Counted from the stretch's first letter, positions 34,493-43,848 are shown. The stretch: 64,000 nucleotides of DNA from Bacteroidales bacterium (GCA_021108035.1 JAIORQ010000003.1:1-64000), one strand, 5' to 3'. Notes: generated by a model from the sequence alone, not told the origin. Program-made: numbers and translations.

Positions 34493-35941
34493 ATGACAAT
34501 AAAAGATTTACAACCGCAAGAAATATGGAAATATTTTGATGAAATTACAAAAATTCCTCGCCCTTCAAAAAAAGAAGAAAAAATTATACAATATCTTTTG
34601 GATTTTGCAAAAGAACATAATCTTGAAGCAGAAAAGGATGAAGTCGGAAACGTAATAATAAGAAAACCCGCAACACCGGGTAAAGAAAATTCAAAAACTG
34701 TTATTTTACAAAGTCATTCAGATATAGTTTGCGAGAAAAATTCGGATGTTGTATTTGATTTTGATAATGACCCTATCCAAACATATATTGACGGCGATTG
34801 GGTAAAAGCAAAGGGTACTACTTTGGGAGGTGATGACGGTATCGGTATTGCTGCTTCATTAGTAGTTCTTGCTTCAACTGATTTGCAGCACGGGCCTGTT
34901 GAAGCTCTTTTTACAGCAGATGAAGAAACCGGAATGTCAGGTGCATTCGGACTTAAAGAAGGATTTATGAAAGGGGAGATTCTGATTAATCTTGATTCTG
35001 AAGATGAAGGAGAATTATTTATAGGATGTGCCGGCGGAATGGATACAGTTGCTGAATTTTCGTATAAGAAAAAACCTGTTCCCGAAGATTCCGGTGCTTA
35101 TAAAATTGCAATAACAGGTTTAAACGGAGGGCATTCAGGAGATGAGATTGATAGCGGATTAGGAAACTCAAACAAAATTCTTAATCGAATAATTTTATCA
35201 GCTTATAAGAAATTTAAAATCAGATTAGCTGATTTTAACGGCGGAAATCTTAGAAATGCAATTGCTCGTGAAGCATTTGGAATTATTACAATTTATGAAA
35301 AGCATACAGCTGATTTTGAAAGCCTTGTTTCAAAACTTTCAATAGATATTAAGAACGAATTTTCAGTAACAGAAAAAAACTTGGAAATTTCTTATGAAAA
35401 AATTGAACTTCCCGAATTTGTTATTTCAAAAAAAATACAAAAACGTTTAATGCATTCACTTTATGCTTGTTGGCACGGTGTTTATGCCATGAGTGCTGAT
35501 ATGCCCGGTTTGGTTGAAACATCAACGAATTTAGCTTCTGTTAAGTTTATTGATGATAACAAAATTAAAGTTGAAACCAGCCAAAGAAGTTCTGTTGAAA
35601 GTGGGAAATATGATATGGCTCAAACAGTTGCGTCTGTATTTAAACTCGCAGGAGCAAAAGTCAAACACGGTGATGGTTATCCGGGTTGGAAACCGAATAC
35701 TGATTCTGAAATAATGAAAATAACAGAAGAGTCGTATAAGAGATTGTTCAATAAGACTCCGGAAGTAAAAGCCATTCATGCCGGATTAGAATGTGGTTTA
35801 TTCTTGGAAAAATATCCGTATTTAGATATGATATCTTTCGGTCCCACAATCAAAGGAGCTCATTCGCCTGATGAAAGAATGAATATTCCGACTGTTCAAA
35901 AGTTTTGGGACCTTTTGGTTGATGTTCTTGAAATGGTTTAA
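34493..35941 (+). CDS. pepD: Aminoacyl-histidine dipeptidase (M20 family)
   Basis: 482 residues, cytosolic zinc dipeptidase that cleaves Xaa-His and similar dipeptides. Metal and catalytic motifs: LQSHSDIVCEK (His75, Asp77), LGGDDGIGIAA (Asp114 or Asp115), ADEETGMSG (Glu144/Glu145) and GAHSPDERMNIP near the C-terminus (last metal His). A lid domain lies between about 205 and 385. The length matches PepD. It stands alone with its own promoter. Confidence 0.93.
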   Translation: MTIKDLQPQEIWKYFDEITKIPRPSKKEEKIIQYLLDFAKEHNLEAEKDEVGNVIIRKPATPGKENSKTVILQSHSDIVCEKNSDVVFDFDNDPIQTYIDGDWVKAKGTTLGGDDGIGIAASLVVLASTDLQHGPVEALFTADEETGMSGAFGLKEGFMKGEILINLDSEDEGELFIGCAGGMDTVAEFSYKKKPVPEDSGAYKIAITGLNGGHSGDEIDSGLGNSNKILNRIILSAYKKFKIRLADFNGGNLRNAIAREAFGIITIYEKHTADFESLVSKLSIDIKNEFSVTEKNLEISYEKIELPEFVISKKIQKRLMHSLYACWHGVYAMSADMPGLVETSTNLASVKFIDDNKIKVETSQRSSVESGKYDMAQTVASVFKLAGAKVKHGDGYPGWKPNTDSEIMKITEESYKRLFNKTPEVKAIHAGLECGLFLEKYPYLDMISFGPTIKGAHSPDERMNIPTVQKFWDLLVDVLEMV

Positions 35942-35945
35942 AATA

Positions 35946-36232
35946 TTGGTTCTACTATTATTTTACCGGAAATATTTTTTTATAAATGCAGTTATATAAC
36001 TGATTTTAATGCTTGAATGCTATAATGATTAAATGCTAAAATAATTAAAATAAAATCAAGATGTATTTCTGTATTTAACACCTTAATTTACTATCAATTT
36101 TTTGTTAAATTTTGACAGAATCTTATTTTCAGCAATTTACAAAAAGGTAACGACCTGTTAATTATAGCATTGTAGCATTTAATCATTTTAGCATTTATCA
36201 ATGTTTCACTGAATTTGTGGTAGTACCAAAAT
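35946..36232. repeat. Intergenic element with inverted AATGCT-rich halves and GGTTCTAC-type ends
   Basis: The left half (35946 to ~36055) starts TTGGTTCTACTATTATTTTA and contains TGCTTGAATGCTATAATG. The right half (about 36155-36232), read in reverse, starts TTGGTACTACCACAAATTC and contains ATGATTAAATGCTACAATGC. The halves are thus inverted relative to each other. The left end resembles the end at 63352 and the right end resembles 15796-15835. No gene is present: the 60-codon open frame at 36217-36399 overlaps a terminator and lacks gene character. This element and a terminator fill the gap 35942-36388. Confidence 0.55.
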
Positions 36233-36248
36233 ATTTAAACAGAAACTC

Positions 36249-36285
36249 AAAAGGATATAATTTTTCGGATTATATCCTTTTTTTT
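36249..36285 (+). terminator. Intrinsic terminator
   Basis: Thirteen-bp perfect arms (AAAAGGATATAAT at 36249-36261 and its complement at 36269-36281) around a 7-nt loop, followed by a T-tract to 36285. It ends the pepD transcript before the kinase promoter. Confidence 0.8.
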
Positions 36286-36336
36286 ACGGGAAATATTATG
36301 TTTCTACCGATAAAAAATGTCTCTTCACAGATTAGA

Positions 36337-36369
36337 TTTGACAAGCATCATTTTTTTATAATATATTTG
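36337..36369 (+). promoter_or_regulatory. Promoter of the LytS-like kinase operon
   Basis: TTTG at 36337-36340 and TATATTTG at 36362-36369 with 21 nt between, 19 bp before the ATG at 36389. Confidence 0.5.
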
Positions 36370-36388
36370 AAGAAATATTTTTACGAAA

Positions 36389-37411
36389 ATGCAAATTAAT
36401 CGAAAATTACTTCAAATATTTATTCATATTGTAGCTTGGTTGCTTTTTATTTCTATGCCTCTTCTTATTTTTGGTAAACTCGAAGAAGAAGTTATACCGA
36501 TTAAAGCATATTATTTTTTATTTCGTTTATTTTTGTTTGTTAGTCTTTTTTATTTGAACTATTTGGTTTTTATCCCCCGTCTTTTATCTAAAAGAAAATT
36601 TATATTGTTTGCAGCTTCTCTTATTGTAAGTATTGGTGTTGTAATAACATTAAATTATTTAACTATTAAATATTCCCTTGCAGATGAGGCTTTTAATCAT
36701 ATTGATAACTCACGAAAAATTGCAGGCATTGGCTTTGTTTCAGTTTTTTTAGCAGCAATAGGCACAAGTATCAAAATTACACAAAAATGGTATAATAACG
36801 AAAAACAAAAAAATATTATCAATAATGAAAAACTGAATTCTGAATTATCTTTTTTGAGATCGCAAGTAAATCCGCATTTCTTATTTAACACACTGAATAA
36901 TATTTATTCTCTTGCTAACAGAAAATCGGAGCAAACAGGAAATGCAATTATGAAACTTTCACATTTAATGCGATACATGTTATATGAAGCTAAAAAAGAT
37001 AGAGTTGATCTGCAAAACGAAATTAATTATTTAACAGATTATATAGAGTTGCAAAAATTAAGAATGCCTGATAAATCAAAAGTAGTTTTTAATATTGAAG
37101 GAAACGAAAATGATAAAGAAATTGAACCGATGTTACTTGTCCCTTTTCTTGAAAACGCCTTTAAACATGGTGATATATACTCTGATGATGCTAAGATTGA
37201 TATTCTTTTGAGGATAAAAGAAACCGAATTATTATATAAAGTTGAAAACAAAATTGATGAAGCAACAATTACCGGTAAAGATAAAGTAAAAGGAATAGGA
37301 CTTGATAATTTAAATAAAAGACTGAAATTGTACTATCCCGGAAAACATGAATTCAGTACAGAAAAAAAAGGAAATGTTTTTATATCAATTTTAAAAATAA
37401 GATTTGATTAA
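36389..37411 (+). CDS. LytS-type sensor histidine kinase
   Basis: 340 residues, inner membrane. Four hydrophobic helices lie at about 8-28, 41-62, 70-92 and 111-128, with almost no periplasmic loop, so the signal is probably sensed in or at the membrane. The kinase part has the His_kinase motif RSQVNPHFLFNTLNNIYSL with His163, then an ATP-binding domain with LLVPFLENAFKHG and KGIGLDNLNKRL. The response regulator gene starts at the next base after the stop codon. Confidence 0.9.
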   Translation: MQINRKLLQIFIHIVAWLLFISMPLLIFGKLEEEVIPIKAYYFLFRLFLFVSLFYLNYLVFIPRLLSKRKFILFAASLIVSIGVVITLNYLTIKYSLADEAFNHIDNSRKIAGIGFVSVFLAAIGTSIKITQKWYNNEKQKNIINNEKLNSELSFLRSQVNPHFLFNTLNNIYSLANRKSEQTGNAIMKLSHLMRYMLYEAKKDRVDLQNEINYLTDYIELQKLRMPDKSKVVFNIEGNENDKEIEPMLLVPFLENAFKHGDIYSDDAKIDILLRIKETELLYKVENKIDEATITGKDKVKGIGLDNLNKRLKLYYPGKHEFSTEKKGNVFISILKIRFD

Positions 37412-38137
37412 ATGAAAATAATGAATTGCATAGCAGTTGACGATGAACCTCTTGCTCTTGATGTAGTAGAGGATTATATAAAAAAGATTGATTTTTTGAA
37501 CCTTGTTAAGAAATGCTGCAAGGCTTCCGAAGCAATAGAAATTTTGCAAAAAGAAAAAATTGATTTAATGTTTCTTGATATTCAAATGCCGGGTATAACA
37601 GGAGTGCAACTTGTAAAAAGCATTAAGAACATTCCTCCGGTTATATTTACTACTGCTTACTCAAATTATGCAGTCGAAGGCTTTGAACTTGATGCAGTAG
37701 ATTATCTCGTAAAGCCTTTTACATTTGAACGATTTCTGAAAGCTGCCGGGAAAGCATATTCTTTGTATAAATTGAAAGATAACACAATATCAACCGAAGA
37801 AAATCACGATACAAAAGACTTCATTTTTGTAAAATCGGAATATAAAAACATCAGATTGAATTTTAACGATATACTATACATCGAAGGATTAAGCGATTAT
37901 ATAAAAATTTATCTGACCGGCGGCAAAAACATACTTTCATTGCAAAGTTTAAAAGCATTTAATGAAAAATTACCAAGTGATAATTTTTTAAGAATACATC
38001 GTTCGTATATTATTTCATTAAATAAAATCAATTCAATACAAAAATACAGAGTTTTTATAGGAGATAAACAAATTTCGGTAGGCGACAGTTTTAAAGAAAA
38101 TTTTTTTAAAAAAATTAAAGAATTCGGTATTATTTAA
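37412..38137 (+). CDS. LytTR-family response regulator
   Basis: 241 residues. Receiver domain 1-120: acidic pocket Asp10/Asp11, phospho-acceptor Asp56 in LMFLDIQMPG, Thr80/Thr81 and Lys101 in YLVKPF. The C-terminal LytTR DNA-binding domain (about 138-240) includes FVKSEYKNIRL, YIEGLSDYIKIYL and FLRIHRSYIISLNKI. It is the partner of the adjacent kinase and probably controls the TonB receptor gene that starts 14 bp downstream. Confidence 0.93.
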   Translation: MKIMNCIAVDDEPLALDVVEDYIKKIDFLNLVKKCCKASEAIEILQKEKIDLMFLDIQMPGITGVQLVKSIKNIPPVIFTTAYSNYAVEGFELDAVDYLVKPFTFERFLKAAGKAYSLYKLKDNTISTEENHDTKDFIFVKSEYKNIRLNFNDILYIEGLSDYIKIYLTGGKNILSLQSLKAFNEKLPSDNFLRIHRSYIISLNKINSIQKYRVFIGDKQISVGDSFKENFFKKIKEFGII

Positions 38138-38151
38138 ATTACACTTAAAAA

Positions 38152-40482
38152 ATGAAACACATGAAAAAAAGACAATTAATCAGTTTATTAATAATGTTTT
38201 TTATTTGCAATACAGCTGTTGCACAGAAGAAACACACAATCAGCGGTTATATAAAAAGTGCCGAAACCGGAGAAGCACTTATCGGGGCTTCAGTATCAAT
38301 AGAAAAACTTGAAACAGGTACAGTAACAAATGTTTATGGTTTTTATTCAGCAACTTTGCCCGATGGGAAATACTTAATCAGGTATTCATATTTAGGATAT
38401 AAAAATACAGATATTGAAGTAAATTTAAATGAAGATAATAACATAGATATTGAGTTGCAATCATCTGCAAGTGAAATAGATGAAGTTGTTATTACCGGTG
38501 AAGCTGTCGACAGAAACATTAAGGAAACGGAAATGGGTGTTGTCACCATATCTCCCAAAGAAATAAAAGTTATACCGGTAATGTTCGGAGAGCAAGATAT
38601 TTTAAAAACTATTCAATTGATGCCGGGTGTTAAATCAGCAGGAGAGGGGAGCAGCGGTTTTTATGTAAGAGGCGGAGCTACAGACCAAAATTTGATAATT
38701 CTTGATGAAGCACCGGTTTATAATGCTTCGCATTTATTGGGTTTTTTCTCGGTATTTAATTCCGATGCCATAAAAGATATGAAGTTGTATAAAGGCAATG
38801 CACCTGCAGAATACGGAGGCAGATTATCATCTGTACTGGATGTACAAATGAATGACGGAAATTCCAAAAAGTTCTCGGCATCAGGCGGTTTGGGTTTAAT
38901 ATCTTCACGTTTAACAATTGAAGCTCCTATTGTAAAAGATAAAGGCTCATTTATTATTTCGGGCAGAAGAACTTATGCAGATTTGTTTTTGAATTTCATG
39001 AACGATACCCTTATCAAAAATACAACTCTGTATTTTTATGATTTCAATGCAAAAGCAAATTATAAAATCGGAAAAAATGACCGTATTTTTCTTTCCGGAT
39101 ATTTTGGAAGAGATGTTTTCAGTTTTTCGGACAAGATGAGTTTTGATTGGGGAAACAAAACAGCAACTTTAAGGTGGAATCATTTATTCGGGAATAAGCT
39201 GTTTCTCAACAGCTCATTTATTTACAGCGATTATAACTATGTTATTGGTTTTAATCCTGTCGGTAATTTATTAGAAATTTCATCCGGAATTTTGGATTAT
39301 AATTTGAAAGAAGATTTCCAGTATTTTATTAATACAAAAAATAATCTGAAATTTGGTTTCAATTCTATATATCATACATTTCGCCCCGGAGAAATGGCTT
39401 CTGAAGATGAAGATTTTATTAATTCAAAAATTATTGACGAAAAACATGCTGTTGAAAGTGCAGCCTATATTTCACATAAGTTTGATATTTCCGACAGGTT
39501 TAAATTGGTGTACGGTTTAAGATATTCAAATTTTACAATTGTTGGAATTGATACTGTTTACAGCTACAATAATGAAGATGAAATAACCGACACAACAGCT
39601 TATGCAAAAGGAGAAATTGTTGAGAATTACGGTTGTTTTGAACCGAGAATAACATTAAATTTTGTAATAAACGAAAAGAGTTCTGTCAAAACATCTTATG
39701 CAAGAAATGCTCAATATTTACATTTAATGTCAAATTCAACATCGTCATCGCCCACTGATTTATGGCTTCCGAGCAGTATATTAGTTAAACCTGAAATTGC
39801 CGATCAAATAGCTTTGGGATATTTTAGAAATTTTAAAGACAATATGTTTGAGACATCAATAGAAGTATATTATAAAAATTTACAAAATCAAATTGATTAC
39901 CAAAACGGAGCAGATATTATGTTTAACGATAAAGTAGAATCGCAACTTGTTTTTGGTGAAGGAAGAGCATACGGTGCCGAACTTTTTATAAAAAAAAGAA
40001 CAGGAAAACTAACCGGCTGGATTGGTTATACACTTGCTCGAACAGAGAAACTAATTCCTGATATTCAAGAAACTTGGTATCCGGCAAAACAAGACCGAAC
40101 ACATGATGTTTCGATAGTGGCAATTTACAATTTTAATAAAAAATGGAATGTTTCGGCTACTTGGGTTTATTATACCGGAAATGCTGTTACATTTCCGAGC
40201 GGTAAATATGAAATTGAAGGATTAACTGTTCCTGCTTATACGAGCAGAAACGGCTATCGCATGCCTGATTATCATCGTCTGGATCTCGGTGTTACTTATA
40301 CAAACAAAAAACGTAAAAGATTTGAATCAAGTTGGAATTTTTCAGTTTACAATGCCTATGCTCGTAAAAACGCTTATTCAATTGATTTCAGAGAAAGTGA
40401 AAACGACCCGACAGTAACAGAAGCAGTTCGTCTTTCTTTGTTTCAAATAGTTCCGTCAATTACTTATAATTTTAAATTTTAA
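38152..40482 (+). CDS. TonB-dependent outer-membrane receptor
   Basis: 776 residues. A signal peptide (cleavage after VAQ, about residue 25; a second Met at position 4 could be the start) is followed by a carboxypeptidase-regulatory-like domain (about 28-110: ISGYIKSAETGEALIGASVS). The plug domain at about 120-230 contains LMPGVKSAGEGSSGFYVRGG and DQNLIILDEAPVYNASHLLG, and the remainder is a ~22-strand barrel ending in F (ITYNFKF). This shorter, SusC-unlike type typically pairs with a DUF4249 lipoprotein, as here. Substrate unknown. The two-component genes directly upstream suggest regulated expression. Confidence 0.92.
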   Translation: MKHMKKRQLISLLIMFFICNTAVAQKKHTISGYIKSAETGEALIGASVSIEKLETGTVTNVYGFYSATLPDGKYLIRYSYLGYKNTDIEVNLNEDNNIDIELQSSASEIDEVVITGEAVDRNIKETEMGVVTISPKEIKVIPVMFGEQDILKTIQLMPGVKSAGEGSSGFYVRGGATDQNLIILDEAPVYNASHLLGFFSVFNSDAIKDMKLYKGNAPAEYGGRLSSVLDVQMNDGNSKKFSASGGLGLISSRLTIEAPIVKDKGSFIISGRRTYADLFLNFMNDTLIKNTTLYFYDFNAKANYKIGKNDRIFLSGYFGRDVFSFSDKMSFDWGNKTATLRWNHLFGNKLFLNSSFIYSDYNYVIGFNPVGNLLEISSGILDYNLKEDFQYFINTKNNLKFGFNSIYHTFRPGEMASEDEDFINSKIIDEKHAVESAAYISHKFDISDRFKLVYGLRYSNFTIVGIDTVYSYNNEDEITDTTAYAKGEIVENYGCFEPRITLNFVINEKSSVKTSYARNAQYLHLMSNSTSSSPTDLWLPSSILVKPEIADQIALGYFRNFKDNMFETSIEVYYKNLQNQIDYQNGADIMFNDKVESQLVFGEGRAYGAELFIKKRTGKLTGWIGYTLARTEKLIPDIQETWYPAKQDRTHDVSIVAIYNFNKKWNVSATWVYYTGNAVTFPSGKYEIEGLTVPAYTSRNGYRMPDYHRLDLGVTYTNKKRKRFESSWNFSVYNAYARKNAYSIDFRESENDPTVTEAVRLSLFQIVPSITYNFKF

Positions 40483-40738
40483 ACAGATAAACGATTAAAC
40501 ACTAAACACTAAACATTTTTCTCAATACAAACTATTTATTTTAAGCAACATAACTAAATTATTTTAAGATGAAACACCCATGAGAACCAAGTTTCACACA
40601 AAATAGCATGACTAACAAACAATGTTAATTACTTGCACATACTTGAAAGTGTTCCTATGTGCAGAGCAAAACAAATATAACAAACAGCGAAAAGCATTCA
40701 ACTTTTACAATATTAATTAATTGCAAAATTTTAGACAC

Positions 40739-41563
40739 ATGAAAAATATATATATATTCTTAATACTAATAATTATAATTACTGTTTCGTGCGAAGATGT
40801 GATTGAAATTGAATTAGACAGTATTGAGCAGAAACTTGTAGTTGAAGGAGTTATTAATAATGATGATGAGCATTGTACTGTTAAACTTTCAAAAACCGGC
40901 GATTATTTTAATCCGGGTATTTATCCTGCTGTTTCAGATGCTGTTATAACTGTTACAGAAAACAATACAGAGCCGGTAACTTTCACGGAAAATGAATCAG
41001 GTAATTATATTGCAGAAGATTTGCAAGGCAAAGAAAATACTTCTTATTCTCTTAACATCATGTCAGAAGGAAAAGAATATACTGCAAATGTAACAATACC
41101 CCAAAAAGTTAATATTGAATCTTTATCTTTTATGTATTCACAGGCTAATCCGCGATTGGAAGAAGGTTATATGGTAAAATGTCATTTTTATGAACCCGAA
41201 GAGTTTGTAAATTTTTACAGGCTTAAAGCATACAAAAAAGGCGATACAACAAAAGCAAACGGAAATATATATATATTCGATGATGATATAATCAGCGGGA
41301 ATAATGCTGTTATTATTTGGAATTATGAAGTGTTTCAACCACTTGATACAGTTATAGTTGAATTGCTTACACTTGATAAATCAACTTACGATTATTTTAA
41401 TACTTTATCCCGAATTGCAGGTGAAGTTGTCGGAGGACCGCAGATGCTCACAGCAGGTTCTACTCCGGCAAATCCCGAAACGAATTTAAGTAATGATGCT
41501 CTCGGATATTTCGGTGCATATACTGTAAGCAGAGATACAACAGTAATAGTAATTAACGAATAA
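40739..41563 (+). CDS. DUF4249 outer-membrane lipoprotein
   Basis: 274 residues from the ATG at 40739. The frame is open from 40721, but the extra MQNFRH precedes a clean lipoprotein signal (MKNIYIFLILIIIITVSC, lipidation at Cys18). DUF4249 features: CEDVIEIELDSIEQKLVVEG, VKLSKTGDYFNPG, and a C-terminal GYFGAYTVSRDTTVI. DUF4249 proteins accompany TonB receptors in Bacteroidota and are thought to act at the cell surface as receptor partners. The 238-bp gap before it (40483-40720) shows no strong feature. Confidence 0.82.
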   Translation: MKNIYIFLILIIIITVSCEDVIEIELDSIEQKLVVEGVINNDDEHCTVKLSKTGDYFNPGIYPAVSDAVITVTENNTEPVTFTENESGNYIAEDLQGKENTSYSLNIMSEGKEYTANVTIPQKVNIESLSFMYSQANPRLEEGYMVKCHFYEPEEFVNFYRLKAYKKGDTTKANGNIYIFDDDIISGNNAVIIWNYEVFQPLDTVIVELLTLDKSTYDYFNTLSRIAGEVVGGPQMLTAGSTPANPETNLSNDALGYFGAYTVSRDTTVIVINE

Positions 41564-41888
41564 TTAATGCTTGTCTCTAAAGTCGGTTTGTTGCAGAATT
41601 AGTTATATTGAAAAAATATCTCATACAGATAAAAAAATATTAGCCCCCGACTTTAAAGGCTGTGTGAAAATGGGAATAAAAGTTAATATTAACCCATGAC
41701 TTCAGTCGTGGGATGGTGATAACCAACAAGATAGTATTAACCGTTTTAACGGTTTTGAACTTGCAAGTATGTTTTCACACAGACTCTTTAGTCGGGGGAC
41801 TGATAATCAGAGTTTTAACCGCAGGAAGTACAATGGTAATTTGAAACACAAAGTCAGCATCCTGCGGAATATTGAGACAAACACTAAT
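41563..41888. mobile_element. Nested inverted-repeat element downstream of the DUF4249 gene
   Basis: Outer ends 41563-41577 and 41874-41888 are inverted matches (13 of 15, ...TTGTCTC). An inner pair, 41644-41670 and 41772-41798, is also inverted with a few mismatches (CCCCCGACTTTAAAGGC...). Inside that are two small hairpins, 41693-41712 (CCCATGAC/GTCGTGGG) and 41739-41754 (AACCGTT/AACGGTT). A further CCGCAGGA/TCCTGCGG pair closes the right side. There are no open frames. It makes up half of the 608-bp gap 41564-42171; the rest holds a promoter and a long leader. Confidence 0.6.
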
Positions 41889-41985
41889 TAATAAAATCAT
41901 TTTCTGCAATAAAATATATTTATTTCGTCTTATTGTATAAAATCATATCATTTGTCTGCCGGAATAAGTTTTTGGTACTTATTCT

Positions 41986-42015
41986 TTTGAAGATAAAATG
42001 TTTGATTTATATTTG
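41986..42015 (+). promoter_or_regulatory. Promoter of the RND efflux operon
   Basis: TTTG at 41986-41989 and TATATTTG at 42008-42015, 18 nt apart. It is 157 bp before the adaptor gene, leaving a long leader, and it follows the nested element, so the efflux genes are probably transcribed separately from the TonB receptor genes. Confidence 0.45.
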
Positions 42016-42171
42016 AAGATTAATTAAAAAGGAAAAAGAGCAATGCTTGGTGCGAAAGTTCATGCTTGACTTGACACTATCAAGATTATCAGATTAAAGT
42101 TACCGGTAACTTGAGAGTTGAGTATTGTGGATGTTCCGGCTGATAATTAAAAACTAAAAAAAAATAAACAG

Positions 42172-43299
42172 ATGAATAAAAGAAAATTGATCATCATCGG
42201 TTCAATAGCTGTCATAATAGTACTGTCAATTATTATAATGGGTACATTAAGCGGAATGAGGGACGAAGTTGAAAAAAAGGAAAAAGAAGATATTAAAAGA
42301 TATGTAAAAGCAATTCCGGTTAAGTACGAAAACAGTACTTCAATTTTGAAAGAAACCGGCCGTGTGGCTTCTCAAAATTATGTTGATTTAAGTCCTGAAG
42401 TAAGAGGAAAAATACTTCCGGGAAATGTCAGTTTAAAGAAAGGACAAAGTTTCAGGAAAGGTCAAGTATTGCTGCGGATATATAGTGCTGAATTTAAATT
42501 AGCTTTACAAGCAAAGAAAAGCAGATTTTTAACATTAACAGCAAATATTCTTCCTGATTTAAAAATTGATTTTAACAGTTCTTATCAATTATGGCTTGAT
42601 TTTTTTGAAAAAATTGATATTAAAAAGACATTTCCTGAATTACCTGAAATTAAATCAAATAAAGAAAAGATTTTCTTATCAAGCAGAAATATATTAAGTG
42701 AATACTATGCAATAAAAAGTGATGAGATAATGCTTTCAAAATATTATCTCTATGCACCTTTTAACGGGAGTTTTACAGAAGTTTATTCAGAGCCGGGTGC
42801 TGTAGCAAACCCGGGTGTAAGAATTGCACGAATGATCAGAACAGATAAATTGGAACTGGAAGTACCGGTAGAAACAGCCAATATTAAGTATTTAAAAGTT
42901 GGTAATACAGTTGAGATTATATCTGATAATCAAGATGAAAACTCTACCGGTAAAATTTCCAGAATTTCTGATTTTGTTGACCCAAAAACCCAATCTGTTT
43001 CTGTATTTATTGATCTGAACAGAAAGAAAAACTCTACAATTTATCAAGGTGAATATATGACTGCCGTCTTTTCAAATATTTTATTAAAGGATGCTATGGA
43101 AATTCCGAGAGATGCAGTATTCAATCAAAATCAAGTTTTTACTGTAAAAAACGGTAAGTTAAAAAAGCAAAACATACATATTCTTAAAATGAATGATGAA
43201 ACAATCTTTTTTAAAGGATTAGAAACCGGAATTTATGTTGTTACTGAAGCACTGATTAATGCAGTTGATAATTTGGAGGTTGAAATTTTAAACCCCTAA
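42172..43299 (+). CDS. RND efflux periplasmic adaptor (membrane fusion protein)
   Basis: 375 residues. One N-terminal membrane helix (about 5-25) then the usual adaptor order: barrel-sandwich half (VDLSPEVRGKILPGNVSLKKG), a short helical hairpin (about 105-180), second half (LYAPFNGSFTEVYSEPGAVANPG), beta-barrel (LELEVPVETANIKYLKVGN) and membrane-proximal domain (IPRDAVFNQNQVFTVKNG). It links the inner-membrane pump to the outer-membrane channel. The last codons and the stop (AAC CCC TAA) lie inside the left inverted repeat of the DUF559 element, so the natural C-terminus has been replaced by the insertion. Confidence 0.9.
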   Translation: MNKRKLIIIGSIAVIIVLSIIIMGTLSGMRDEVEKKEKEDIKRYVKAIPVKYENSTSILKETGRVASQNYVDLSPEVRGKILPGNVSLKKGQSFRKGQVLLRIYSAEFKLALQAKKSRFLTLTANILPDLKIDFNSSYQLWLDFFEKIDIKKTFPELPEIKSNKEKIFLSSRNILSEYYAIKSDEIMLSKYYLYAPFNGSFTEVYSEPGAVANPGVRIARMIRTDKLELEVPVETANIKYLKVGNTVEIISDNQDENSTGKISRISDFVDPKTQSVSVFIDLNRKKNSTIYQGEYMTAVFSNILLKDAMEIPRDAVFNQNQVFTVKNGKLKKQNIHILKMNDETIFFKGLETGIYVVTEALINAVDNLEVEILNP

Positions 43300-43834
43300 A
43301 TCCCCTAAAGGGGACTTTTGGCAGCAGCTTTTTATGTTACTTTTTTTATTTATGAGTAATATCAGATATTTAGGATTAATCTATGAAAAAGAGGATCATT
43401 GAAAGAACAATGTTTTATGGTGCAAAATCAAATATTTTTGAAAAAGCAAAAGCTTTAAGAAATAATATGACTGCCGGAGAACAAAAACTTTGGGATGAAT
43501 TAAAAGTAAATAAAATTAAGGGATACAGATTTAAGGCACAGCATCCGATTAGTAAATATATTGCAGACTTTTATTGTCATAAAGCAAAATTAGTTATAGA
43601 AATTGACGGAAATATTCATGATAATGAAAATATTAAAGAAAGAGACGAAGGCAGAACTTTTGAAATTGAAAATTTCGGATTAAAAGTTATAAGATTTAAT
43701 AACAATCACGTTTTGAATAATATTGAAGAAGTGATAAATGAAATAAAAAATAATTTATAAAGAAACTACTTATAAAATTCCAAAATTGGATTTATAAGCT
43801 GCGACCAAAAGTCCCCTTCAGGGGATTTAGGGGT
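43292..43834. mobile_element. DUF559 gene cassette with 39-bp terminal inverted repeats
   Basis: 43292-43330 and 43796-43834 are inverted repeats matching at 36 of 39 positions (ACCCCTAAATCCCC ... GCAGCTT). They enclose a single gene for a VSR-fold DUF559 endonuclease and nothing else. Each arm also contains its own small hairpin (CCCCT-AAGGGG). The cassette is inserted between the adaptor and pump genes of an otherwise continuous efflux operon, in the same orientation, so read-through can continue. Confidence 0.85.
43383..43760 (+). CDS. DUF559 (VSR-like) endonuclease domain protein
   Basis: 125 residues; Met10 at 43410 is an alternative start. The fold is the Vsr-like PD-(D/E)XK type: LRNNMTAGEQKLWDEL, YRFKAQHPI, and the active site ADFYCHKAKLVIEIDG with Asp62, Glu73 and Asp75, ending with GLKVIRFNNNHVLNN. 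Free-standing DUF559 genes are common and erratically placed in Bacteroidota; their role is unproven. Here it is the only gene in an element bounded by 39-bp inverted repeats, which makes it a candidate for the enzyme that moves or fixes that element. Confidence 0.85.
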   Translation: MKKRIIERTMFYGAKSNIFEKAKALRNNMTAGEQKLWDELKVNKIKGYRFKAQHPISKYIADFYCHKAKLVIEIDGNIHDNENIKERDEGRTFEIENFGLKVIRFNNNHVLNNIEEVINEIKNNL

Positions 43835-43848
43835 AAAAAAATGAAATA

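Noticed and set aside
36217-36399. 60-codon open frame before the LytS-type gene
   Set aside because: It runs through a strong intrinsic terminator and the kinase promoter and overlaps the kinase start, so it is not a gene.
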